From assembly GCA_023414985.1 (NCBI GenBank), contig JAEZLY010000312.1, positions 1-9,519 of the forward strand: a stretch of 9,519 bases of DNA. The letters run 5' to 3'. The position numbers were made by a program, and so were the translations under genes. How positions within the stretch are numbered: position 1 is the first letter of the stretch; each line of letters starts with the position of its first letter. This document shows positions 1 through 6,453 of the stretch, piece after piece. Under the pieces are notes generated by a model. The model saw only the letters and a list, made by a program, of their open reading frames with translations. It was not told where the DNA came from and made no database searches. Source of the DNA: Bacillota bacterium. GTDB taxonomy: Bacteria; Bacillota; Clostridia; Lachnospirales; Lachnospiraceae.

Positions 1-46
1 TTTTGAGATAGGACTTGTATGGTAACACAGTTGGGAGGAGCATAAA

Positions 47-742
47 ATGATTGAGGCAAAGAATGTTGCACTGACTTATCCTGACGGAACGGAAGCCTTA
101 CGCGAGGTTAATCTTCAGATACAGCCAGGTGAGCTTGTTTATATTACAGGGCCAAGCGGTTCTGGCAAAACCAGCTTACTGAAGCTGCTGATCGGGATTG
201 AGCAGCCGACGGCCGGCGAGCTTTCAGTCATGGGTCAGCGGATGGATAAGATTAGCGCCGGTGAACTGAGGAGACTCCGTAGAGCAATCGGTCCGGTCTT
301 TCAGGAGTTTAAGCTGGTAGAAGGAAGAACTGCATTGGAAAATGTTATGATGGGTATGCGCTTTCTGGGTATCATACCTAAAAAAATCAGATCAGATGCT
401 CAAGAAGCTCTGATTAAGGTTGGATTGGGACATAAGCTACATACCAGGGTTGAAAAGCTTTCCTGGGGAGAAGCGCAGCGTGTGGCGATTGCAAGAGCAG
501 TTGCCAGAAAACCTTCCCTCATCCTGGCCGATGAACCAACCGGTAACCTGGATCATGATAACGCTATGAATATCCTTCAGATACTAAAATCTTTCCTGGA
601 TAAGAATACGGCAGTTGTAGTGACTACCCATGCGACTCACCTGATTGACCAGGATCCTGTTGCAAGCTTCGTCCGTGTCAACAGCGGGTTTATTACGATA
701 GAGAGAGCAGGAGGAAAACAAAATGAAGACGGTACTGTATAA
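47..742 (+). CDS. ftsE: FtsE-type cell-division ABC transporter ATPase
   Basis: This 231-residue ABC ATPase is the expected length for FtsE. In the cytoplasm it would bind the membrane protein FtsX; FtsEX uses ATP to control peptidoglycan hydrolases at division or elongation sites. Seen in the sequence: Walker A GPSGSGKTS at residues 35-43, Q-loop Q86 in VFQEF, signature motif LSWGE at 138-142, Walker B LILADEP at 158-164, D-loop NLD at 167-169, and the switch histidine H195. The signature has Trp where most FtsE proteins have Gly (LSGGE). The start is set by GGGAGGAG at 33-40, six bases upstream of the ATG. The end overlaps ftsX by 20 bp, which implies translational coupling. The ATPase alone could be mistaken for a LolD/MacB-type ATPase; the FtsX-type partner decides the call. 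It may be a second, diverged FtsEX copy, because the usual neighbours (a hydrolase-type effector and a CtpA-type protease) are not seen downstream. Confidence 0.8.
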   Translation: MIEAKNVALTYPDGTEALREVNLQIQPGELVYITGPSGSGKTSLLKLLIGIEQPTAGELSVMGQRMDKISAGELRRLRRAIGPVFQEFKLVEGRTALENVMMGMRFLGIIPKKIRSDAQEALIKVGLGHKLHTRVEKLSWGEAQRVAIARAVARKPSLILADEPTGNLDHDNAMNILQILKSFLDKNTAVVVTTHATHLIDQDPVASFVRVNSGFITIERAGGKQNEDGTV

Positions 743-1619
743 TATCGGATACTTTTTTACGGAAGCTGTCCGTACCATCCGTCTCAGCCTTCTGTCCAAT
801 ATCTTCTCTGTGTTGGGTACCGGATTAATTCTGTTCCTATTAGGCATGGTATTGTCAGGATGGTTGATTGGTGACCGGATGCTGGAAGCAATCGGCGAGG
901 AAGCAGAAGTCAGCGCATATTTTACCGATGTTGGCAGCAGGGAGAACGCGGAAGAACTGATCGGAGAAGTAAAGAAGCTGGAAGGGGTACTGGATGCAAG
1001 ATATGTGGACGAGGTACAGGCAAAGGCACAGATGGAAGATATGCTGGGTGACGAGGCAGATATTCTTTCCCTGTTTCAGGATAATCCGTTTGAGGCTTTC
1101 TTGGAGATCAGGATTGATCTGACACAGATGGATCAGGTGGTGACCAAAGTACAAGAGCTTCCGGGCATTGCCTATGTCAGAGACAATAGAGAAGTACTCG
1201 AAAAATTGAAAAAGCTGACCGATGGACTGAAGCTTGTAGGAGCGCTGGTCATGATCGCGGTAGGAGTTACTACGCTGATTATCCTGTCTCATATGATCAG
1301 ACAAGGTATTTATAATAACAGGGAACAGATTAATACCTTAAGACTTCTGGGAGCACCGAACGGTTTTATCGGTTTTCCTTTCCTGCTGGCAGGAACTCTG
1401 TTAACCCTGTGCGGCGGAGTGTTGGCTGTCATACTGGTGACTGTTATGCTCAGGGGAGTCTATGGGCAGTTAGACGGTGTAATACCGTTTCTGCCGTTAC
1501 CGTCGAGGGGAAGCTTACAGACAACGGTCTGCCTGCTTTTGCTGGGAAGCAGTCTTGGGCTAGGAATTCTGGGAAGCTTGTTTGGGGTATCCTCAATCTC
1601 AGAGGACAGGAACAGATAA
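723..1619 (+). CDS. ftsX: FtsX-type permease, membrane partner of FtsE
   Basis: This 298-residue polytopic membrane protein has the four-helix FtsX layout: TM1 at about residues 24-48, an extracellular domain at 49-168, TM2 at 169-189, TM3 at 214-244 and TM4 at 266-289. The extracellular part carries FtsX hallmarks: EVSAYFTD near 62-69, a GV..ARYV strand near 88-95, and DNPFEAFLEI at 120-129. The loop after TM2, REQINTLRLLGA (200-211), is the conserved FtsX cytoplasmic segment followed by a TM3 entry of the FPFLLAG type. In the family this domain recruits a peptidoglycan hydrolase or its activator, which FtsE-driven ATP hydrolysis then switches on. The ribosome binding site AGGAGG (709-714) lies inside ftsE, and the genes overlap by 20 bp. 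No hydrolase gene follows, so the partner must be encoded elsewhere. Confidence 0.82.
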   Translation: MKTVLYNIGYFFTEAVRTIRLSLLSNIFSVLGTGLILFLLGMVLSGWLIGDRMLEAIGEEAEVSAYFTDVGSRENAEELIGEVKKLEGVLDARYVDEVQAKAQMEDMLGDEADILSLFQDNPFEAFLEIRIDLTQMDQVVTKVQELPGIAYVRDNREVLEKLKKLTDGLKLVGALVMIAVGVTTLIILSHMIRQGIYNNREQINTLRLLGAPNGFIGFPFLLAGTLLTLCGGVLAVILVTVMLRGVYGQLDGVIPFLPLPSRGSLQTTVCLLLLGSSLGLGILGSLFGVSSISEDRNR

Positions 1620-1689
1620 TAAATTAGTTGTGACCGGAATAAACATATTGATTGATACAGTAAGAGATACCCTGGAATGGAGGCAGAAT

Positions 1690-2727
1690 ATGATTAGTTT
1701 TACAAATGACTATAGTGAAGGAGCGCACCCAAGAATATTGGAGCTGCTGACCAATACCTGCATGGAGCAGAATAACGGATACGGAAATGATATCCACAGT
1801 GCCAAGGCGAAACAGTATATCAAAAAACATCTGGGGAGGGAGGATGTGGATATCCACTTCCTGTCCGGTGGTACTCAGACGAACCTGCTGGTGATATCGG
1901 CTTTCCTGCGGCCTCATCAATGTGTGATCGCTGCTGACAGCGGACATATTAATGTGCATGAGACCGGTGCGGTAGAAGCAACGGGTCATAAGGTGGTTAC
2001 TGTTCCGGGAGTAGATGGTAAGCTGACTCCGGATGTAATCAGGAAAGCATTGGAATATCACTCGGATGAACATATGGTAAAGCCAGGGATGGTATACCTT
2101 TCCGACAGTACTGAGCTTGGAACGATCTATACCAGACAGGAACTGAAGGCAATCCGAGCGCTGTGTATGGAGAGGAATTTAATTCTGTTCCTGGATGGCG
2201 CCCGTCTTGGCTCCGCATTGACTTCTAAAAGTAATGATCTGACGGTGGAGGATATTGCAGCCCTGACGGATGTGTTTTATATCGGTGGTACGAAAAACGG
2301 TGCCCTGCTCGGTGAAGCACTGGTAATCTGTAAAGAGGAACTGAAAGAGGATTTCAGGTATCTGATGAAGCAGAGGGGTGCGATGCTGGCCAAAGGCTTT
2401 GTCATCGGGATTCAATTCGAAGCACTGTTTGAGGATCAATTATACTTTGAACTGGGCAGCCATGCCAACCGGATGGCGGAAAGGCTGGCGTCTGCATTGA
2501 CGGATCTTGGCTTTCCTTTCTATACCCCCGTTAACTCCAATCAGTTATTTCCCATCCTGCCGAACCGACTGATTGATCAATTGTCATCAGAATTCGGATT
2601 TTTAGTACAGGAACATCTGAAGGATGATTGCAGTGTAATCCGATTAGTGACCTCCTGGGCCACTCCGGAGCAAAACGTGGAGAGTTTTATTAAGTATCTG
2701 ACAGAAGCGGTTGCTTCCGGCAAATAA
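1690..2727 (+). CDS. Threonine aldolase / beta-eliminating lyase family protein (PLP)
   Basis: This 345-residue fold-type I PLP enzyme belongs to the low-specificity L-threonine aldolase family, which cleaves L-threonine or L-allo-threonine to glycine and acetaldehyde. Visible features: the N-terminal NDYSEGAHPRIL opening; YGND.HSAKA (31-40), where the family binds cofactor and substrate; the SGGTQTN loop (59-65); H86 in DSGHINVHETGA, expected to stack on the PLP ring; DGARLG (169-174), whose Asp pairs with the pyridine nitrogen; and the probable Schiff-base lysine K202 in GGTKNGA. The open frame runs upstream to 1582, inside ftsX. I chose ATG 1690 because GGAGG at 1679-1683 sits six bases upstream and family homology begins at MISFTNDY. 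It lies 70 bp after ftsX with no clear promoter between, so it is probably co-transcribed. Substrate specificity is not proven; related enzymes act on other beta-hydroxy amino acids. Confidence 0.85.
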   Translation: MISFTNDYSEGAHPRILELLTNTCMEQNNGYGNDIHSAKAKQYIKKHLGREDVDIHFLSGGTQTNLLVISAFLRPHQCVIAADSGHINVHETGAVEATGHKVVTVPGVDGKLTPDVIRKALEYHSDEHMVKPGMVYLSDSTELGTIYTRQELKAIRALCMERNLILFLDGARLGSALTSKSNDLTVEDIAALTDVFYIGGTKNGALLGEALVICKEELKEDFRYLMKQRGAMLAKGFVIGIQFEALFEDQLYFELGSHANRMAERLASALTDLGFPFYTPVNSNQLFPILPNRLIDQLSSEFGFLVQEHLKDDCSVIRLVTSWATPEQNVESFIKYLTEAVASGK

Positions 2728-2754
2728 GTTGACATAAGAATAAGGAGGAAGGTT

Positions 2755-3948
2755 ATGCAGACTAGAAGAAATGTGAAAAATGGAGATGAATTATCCATCC
2801 TTGGATTTGGGTGTATGCGTTTTCCTATGAAAGGGAACAGTATAGATGAAACAAGAGCAGTGGCTATGATCAGGGATGCCATAGAAAAAGGGGTTAACTA
2901 TTTTGATACCGCCTATTTCTATCATGGTGGAAAGAGTGAGTCCTTGCTTGGTACAGCCTTGAGCGGGGGGTACAGGGAAAGGGTGAAGGTTGCCACCAAG
3001 CTTCCTCCCTTTATGGTTAATAAGCTGGAGGGTGCAAAAAAGATCTTCGAAACCCAGTGTACGAAGCTTAAGACGGATTACATCGATTACTATCTGCTTC
3101 ATATGCTGCCGGATAAAGCAACACTTGACAGAATGGTACAGATCGGTGTAATGGATTGGCTGGAACAATTGAAAAAAGCGGGGACAATCAAAAATATCGG
3201 CTTTTCCTTTCATGGAAGCAAAGCTGACTTTGAAAGTCTGATTCAGGCATATCCCTGGGATTTCTGTCAGATTCAATATAACTATCTCGATGAGAACAAT
3301 CAGGCTACCAAAGGCGGTCTGTTAATGGCTGCGAGTCTGGGAATACCGGTAATTGTCATGGAGCCTCTGCGCGGTGGCAAGTTGGTCAATAATCTTCCCG
3401 AAGAGGTAAAGAAAGAATTTGATAGTTACAAAGAAACCAGAACTCCGGCTGAATGGGCACTCAGATGGATCTGGAACCATCCGGAAGTTAATGTGATTCT
3501 CTCCGGTATGAGTGATGAACAACAGCTGGCAGAAAATATAGCAATTGCTCAGAATGCAAAAGCGAATGCTTTATCAGAAGAGGAGATGGCTATCTTCGAT
3601 CATGTCAAGGCAGTCATGCTGAAGAAGACGAAGATCCCCTGTACCGGTTGTGCCTACTGTATGCCCTGTCCCTCAGGGGTTGATATCCCCGGATGCTTTT
3701 CTGTCTATAATGATAAGTATTTATTGGAGACAAAGGGAAACCGTTTAAAATATATGCAGACGCTTGGTGTTATGTCAAAGAACCCATCCTTTGCATCTCT
3801 TTGTACCGAGTGCGGTAAATGTGAGCGCCATTGCCCTCAGAATATTCAGATTCGTAAGGAATTAAAGGTTGTGAAGAAGGAGATGGAAGGAGTCCTCTTC
3901 AAACCGGTGGTCACTGTTTCAAGAAAGCTGTTACGGGTCGGAAAATAA
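2755..3948 (+). CDS. Aldo/keto reductase with C-terminal 4Fe-4S domain
   Basis: This 397-residue cytoplasmic oxidoreductase is of the COG1453 type: an aldo/keto reductase barrel (about 1-285) fused to a ferredoxin-like tail. The barrel holds the catalytic tetrad D51, Y56 (in NYFDTAYFYHGGKSE), K82 and H116 (in YYLLHML). NAD(P) contacts are expected around MEPLRGG (202-208) and ILSGMSDEQQLAEN (248-261). The tail has two cysteine clusters, C296/C299/C302/C305 followed by Pro, and C350/C353/C356/C360 followed by Pro, consistent with two 4Fe-4S clusters. C314 is an extra cysteine. The natural substrate of this anaerobe-enriched family is not established; electron transfer between ferredoxin and a nicotinamide or carbonyl substrate is an inference from the fusion. 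AGGAGG at 2743-2748 sets the start. The gene follows the threonine aldolase by 27 bp, so both are probably on one mRNA, and reduction of an aldolase-derived aldehyde is possible but speculative. Confidence 0.9.
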   Translation: MQTRRNVKNGDELSILGFGCMRFPMKGNSIDETRAVAMIRDAIEKGVNYFDTAYFYHGGKSESLLGTALSGGYRERVKVATKLPPFMVNKLEGAKKIFETQCTKLKTDYIDYYLLHMLPDKATLDRMVQIGVMDWLEQLKKAGTIKNIGFSFHGSKADFESLIQAYPWDFCQIQYNYLDENNQATKGGLLMAASLGIPVIVMEPLRGGKLVNNLPEEVKKEFDSYKETRTPAEWALRWIWNHPEVNVILSGMSDEQQLAENIAIAQNAKANALSEEEMAIFDHVKAVMLKKTKIPCTGCAYCMPCPSGVDIPGCFSVYNDKYLLETKGNRLKYMQTLGVMSKNPSFASLCTECGKCERHCPQNIQIRKELKVVKKEMEGVLFKPVVTVSRKLLRVGK

Positions 3949-4005
3949 TATCAAAGGTGAGATGAATATATCTAAACATATCACGAGACTTAATAGAAAT
4001 TTTAC

Positions 4006-4033
4006 TTGGAATTTAATGAGAAAGTGATATAAT
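4006..4033 (+). promoter_or_regulatory. Sigma-A-type extended -10 promoter for the MshEN protein gene
   Basis: A -35-like TTGGAA (4006-4011) is followed after 16 bp by a perfect TATAAT (4028-4033), preceded by TG at the right place for an extended -10 (TGATATAAT, 4025-4033). The -10 ends about 94 bp before the ATG at 4128, leaving a long AT-rich leader. It lies in the 179-bp gap after the aldo/keto reductase gene and suggests a new transcription unit begins here. No convincing terminator for the upstream run is visible in the gap. Confidence 0.6.
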
Positions 4034-4127
4034 TTTCTTAAGTTCTTATGGATTGGATAATAAATCTTGTAATTATTAAAATATTCTGACAATAGGAGAA
4101 AATACCATCGGGTATGGGTGAACAGGC

Positions 4128-5471
4128 ATGAGGAGAAATCGTCTAAGACCAATTTATATTATTTTAGGCTTACTGTTATTGGTATTTTGTATTTATTGGA
4201 CTTACAGCACATCGCAGACAAGTACCGGAACCATATCTTATGTGGTAGATTTTACAATTATTATTTTACTGTTAATTGTTCTGTTCAGAATGAACGGAAG
4301 AACGAAAAAAGCAGTAGATCACAGTAACTATATGGAATGGATCACAGACGGAAGTGTGGAAAGCAGCAGTAAGCTCAGTGTCGGTATAAAATCACTGGAG
4401 GATCTGGTGAAGCTGGCACGAGACTTAGACACGAGAGTAATCCATGATGCAAAGCTCGGTAAGTATTTTGTTTTGACTCAGGATATGACCTATATTCATG
4501 ATCCCGGATTGGTCTCTAACTTGGAGAACAAACCGCAATTGGGTAAGATATTGGTTGAGCGCGGACTTCTTCAGCAGGAGCAGCTTGAGACGGGATTATA
4601 CTATCAGAAGAGAATCGGATGTAAGCTTGGTGAGAGCTTGATTGCTCTTGGATTTATAGATGAAACAATCCTTTACAGTACTCTTGCGGCACAGCAGAAT
4701 ATATCTTATTATGAACTGGATACCAAAAGTGAAATAACAGATACCAGCTGGCTGGCAAATATGAGCCTGAACAAAGCGAGAGTGCTGCAAGCATTGCCGC
4801 TCGGTGCCAGAGTGGACGGTAAAATGGTAGTTGCCTGCGGCGAGACTGCGAAGGCAGGAATTACGCTTGCATTAAAAGAAGCACTGGGTACAGATATCTA
4901 TGTAGTTGCTGCAAGGCCCTCCCATATCTATGAAATTCTGGACAGAATTGAAAAGCAGGAAATGGACAAGAACGGTTTTACCCAGCTTTTAAAGGAACGC
5001 AAGACAGAACCTTATGAGCGCCTTAGTGATAAGGAATGGGAAGCCTTTTCGATGGATTATCTTAAAGGTAAGTTAAATATGTCACTATTTATCAAAGCTA
5101 CAGGGTTGATCGATGCCTTCCAGTATTCCAGAATTCCGAGTCCTGAGCTTGCCATCGGCTGGCTTACCGGGAAGTGCCTGATTAACGGGCAGGTTGCCAG
5201 TCTGATTACAACACTGGATCATATCATTGCAAAGCAGGAGAAGACACAGAGACAGCAGAAGACGATACCGGAGCTTCTGGAGCTTATGAAGGAAGCCTAT
5301 TACCTGTCTGATGATGGTGCGAAATGGATCAATAACGAACACCAACAGACAGACTTACCGGTAAAACAGCTTCTGGAATGCAACTTTATGGTAGCGTCCG
5401 AAACCATCGAATATGCCGAGATGATTTTAGCAACCTTAAAGAGTCTGTTGAATAAAGCAAAAATATTTTAA
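4128..5471 (+). CDS. Membrane protein with cytoplasmic MshEN (GspE N-terminal-like) domain, function unknown
   Basis: I do not recognise a named gene for this 447-residue protein. It starts with a basic segment (MRRNRLR), then two hydrophobic helices (about 9-26 and 37-53) followed by basic residues, so the rest should be cytoplasmic. Residues 137-189 match the tandem MshEN pattern LGxx(L/I/V)2xxG(L/I/V)2x4Lx3Lx2Q: motif 1 is 137-160, a five-residue spacer (KRIGC) follows, and motif 2 is 166-189. Residues 190-276 look like the rest of a GspE/PilB N-terminal domain (VLQALPLGARVDGKMVVACGE, then ARPSHIYEILDRIEKQ). MshEN domains of the motif type bind cyclic di-GMP, but the leading Arg of each motif is Gln137 and Lys166 here, and motif 2 has Phe176 at a usual L/I/V position, so binding is uncertain. 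No Walker motifs follow: this is not a secretion ATPase. Residues 280-447 are helical and unrecognised. GGGTGA (4116-4121) is a modest ribosome binding site; an in-frame stop at 4119-4121 prevents an earlier start. Confidence 0.75.
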   Translation: MRRNRLRPIYIILGLLLLVFCIYWTYSTSQTSTGTISYVVDFTIIILLLIVLFRMNGRTKKAVDHSNYMEWITDGSVESSSKLSVGIKSLEDLVKLARDLDTRVIHDAKLGKYFVLTQDMTYIHDPGLVSNLENKPQLGKILVERGLLQQEQLETGLYYQKRIGCKLGESLIALGFIDETILYSTLAAQQNISYYELDTKSEITDTSWLANMSLNKARVLQALPLGARVDGKMVVACGETAKAGITLALKEALGTDIYVVAARPSHIYEILDRIEKQEMDKNGFTQLLKERKTEPYERLSDKEWEAFSMDYLKGKLNMSLFIKATGLIDAFQYSRIPSPELAIGWLTGKCLINGQVASLITTLDHIIAKQEKTQRQQKTIPELLELMKEAYYLSDDGAKWINNEHQQTDLPVKQLLECNFMVASETIEYAEMILATLKSLLNKAKIF

Positions 5472-5482
5472 TAATAAGAATT

Positions 5483-5516
5483 AGGCTGTTGCAAAACTTT
5501 GCAACAGCCTTTGTAT
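5483..5516 (+). terminator. Hairpin, probable leaky terminator after the MshEN gene
   Basis: A perfect 10-bp stem AGGCTGTTGC (5483-5492) pairs with GCAACAGCCT (5501-5510). The loop is eight bases and could close further through AAA/TTT pairing. It begins 11 bp after the stop codon at 5471, a typical terminator position. The following tract TTTGTAT is poor in uninterrupted T, so termination may be partial. The next gene starts only 38 bp downstream with no clear promoter of its own, which fits read-through. Confidence 0.6.
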
Positions 5517-5548
5517 GCCAAGTGGATAGAAAGAGGATCGAGTATCAT

Positions 5549-6451
5549 ATGTCGGAGGAATTACTGAAAGCCTGCAGCATATGCCCGAGAGAGTGCCATG
5601 CAGATCGGGCAAATGGACAAGTGGGATATTGTAATACAACAAAGGAACTGATGGTTGCGAGAGCGGCTTTACATCTATGGGAGGAGCCCTGTATCTCCGG
5701 TGAAGAAGGTTCAGGTACCGTATTTTTTTCAGGGTGTGCCCTGGGCTGTGTCTATTGCCAAAATTACAACATTTCCAGAGCTCAGGCCGGAAAAATCATA
5801 ACGATCGAGCGCCTGGCAGAGATATTTCTGGAGCTTCAGGAGAAAAAAGCGAATAATATCAATCTGGTAACAGCGGGACATTATATTCCACAGATTGTTA
5901 CAGCAATCGAAGCTGCGCAAGAGAATGGACTTAAGATACCCATCGTCTATAACAGCAGCGGTTACGAAAAGGTTGAGTCCTTGAAGCTTTTAGAAGGTAA
6001 GGTGGATATTTATCTGCCGGATTTTAAATATATGGCCGATGAGCCTGCAAGGCTGTATTCCTCCTGCCGAGATTATTTTAGATATGCCTCGGACGCAATC
6101 CGGGAGATGGTACGTCAGGTCGGTACACCGGTTTTTGATGACCGTGGAATGCTGCAAAGAGGTGTTATTGTAAGACATCTCACTCTACCCGGATATCTGG
6201 AGGATTCGAAGAACATCATTAAATATTTATATGATACCTACGGTGATACTATCTATATCAGTATTATGAATCAGTATACACCACTTCCTTTTGTTGAGGA
6301 TTATCCGGCGATCAACCGGAGAATCACTCCGGAGGAATATGAAGAGCTTGTGGACTATGCCATCGAGATTGGTGTAGAAAACGGTTTTATCCAGGAGGGT
6401 GAGACCGCCGCTGAAAGCTTTATCCCCGAGTTTAATCTGGAAGGAGTTTAA
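5549..6451 (+). CDS. PflX-like radical SAM protein (COG1313 type)
   Basis: This 300-residue radical SAM protein is related to pyruvate formate-lyase activating enzymes. The SAM-cluster motif is C63-x3-C67-x2-C70 in SGCALGCVYCQNYNIS. The N terminus carries a second conserved cysteine set, C9, C12, C16 and C28 (CSICPRECHADR...GYC), characteristic of the PflX-like branch; it may hold another cluster or metal. Further family-like segments are NINLVTAGHYIPQI (103-116), PIVYNSSGYE (131-140), DIYLPDFKY (153-161), VIVRHLTLPG (207-216) and SIMNQYTP (238-245). The reaction is unknown; glycyl-radical activation is a family-level guess, and no glycyl-radical enzyme is nearby. The frame is open back to a TTG at 5489, but that lies inside the terminator hairpin. 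ATG 5549, with AGAGGA at 5532-5537, gives a start just before the conserved cysteines. It ends two bases before the rlmD start, whose ribosome binding site lies inside this gene. Confidence 0.85.
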   Translation: MSEELLKACSICPRECHADRANGQVGYCNTTKELMVARAALHLWEEPCISGEEGSGTVFFSGCALGCVYCQNYNISRAQAGKIITIERLAEIFLELQEKKANNINLVTAGHYIPQIVTAIEAAQENGLKIPIVYNSSGYEKVESLKLLEGKVDIYLPDFKYMADEPARLYSSCRDYFRYASDAIREMVRQVGTPVFDDRGMLQRGVIVRHLTLPGYLEDSKNIIKYLYDTYGDTIYISIMNQYTPLPFVEDYPAINRRITPEEYEELVDYAIEIGVENGFIQEGETAAESFIPEFNLEGV

Positions 6452-6453
6452 AA

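Noticed and set aside
1..25. Possible 3' end of an upstream gene (frame ending in TAA at 23-25).
   Set aside because: Only seven codons are visible and cannot be recognised; one of three frames being open over this length is expected by chance.
1628..1660. TTGTGA plus GATACA-like promoter before the threonine aldolase.
   Set aside because: Spacing is about 20 bp and both boxes are poor; co-transcription with ftsEX is simpler.
1582..1689. Upstream extension of the threonine aldolase frame into ftsX.
   Set aside because: The extra 36 residues are unlike the family, and a good ribosome binding site (1679-1683) marks the ATG at 1690.
855..2073. Minus-strand open frames of about 149 codons opposite ftsX (855-1304) and the threonine aldolase (1624-2073).
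   Set aside because: They oppose well-supported genes and have no recognisable domains or ribosome binding sites.
2729..2757. Perfect TTGACA at 2729-2734 as a promoter for the aldo/keto reductase.
   Set aside because: At 16-18 bp spacing the -10 would fall on the start codon and does not resemble TATAAT.
5489..5548. TTG start at 5489 for the radical SAM protein.
   Set aside because: It sits inside the hairpin stem, lacks a ribosome binding site, and adds residues unlike the family.
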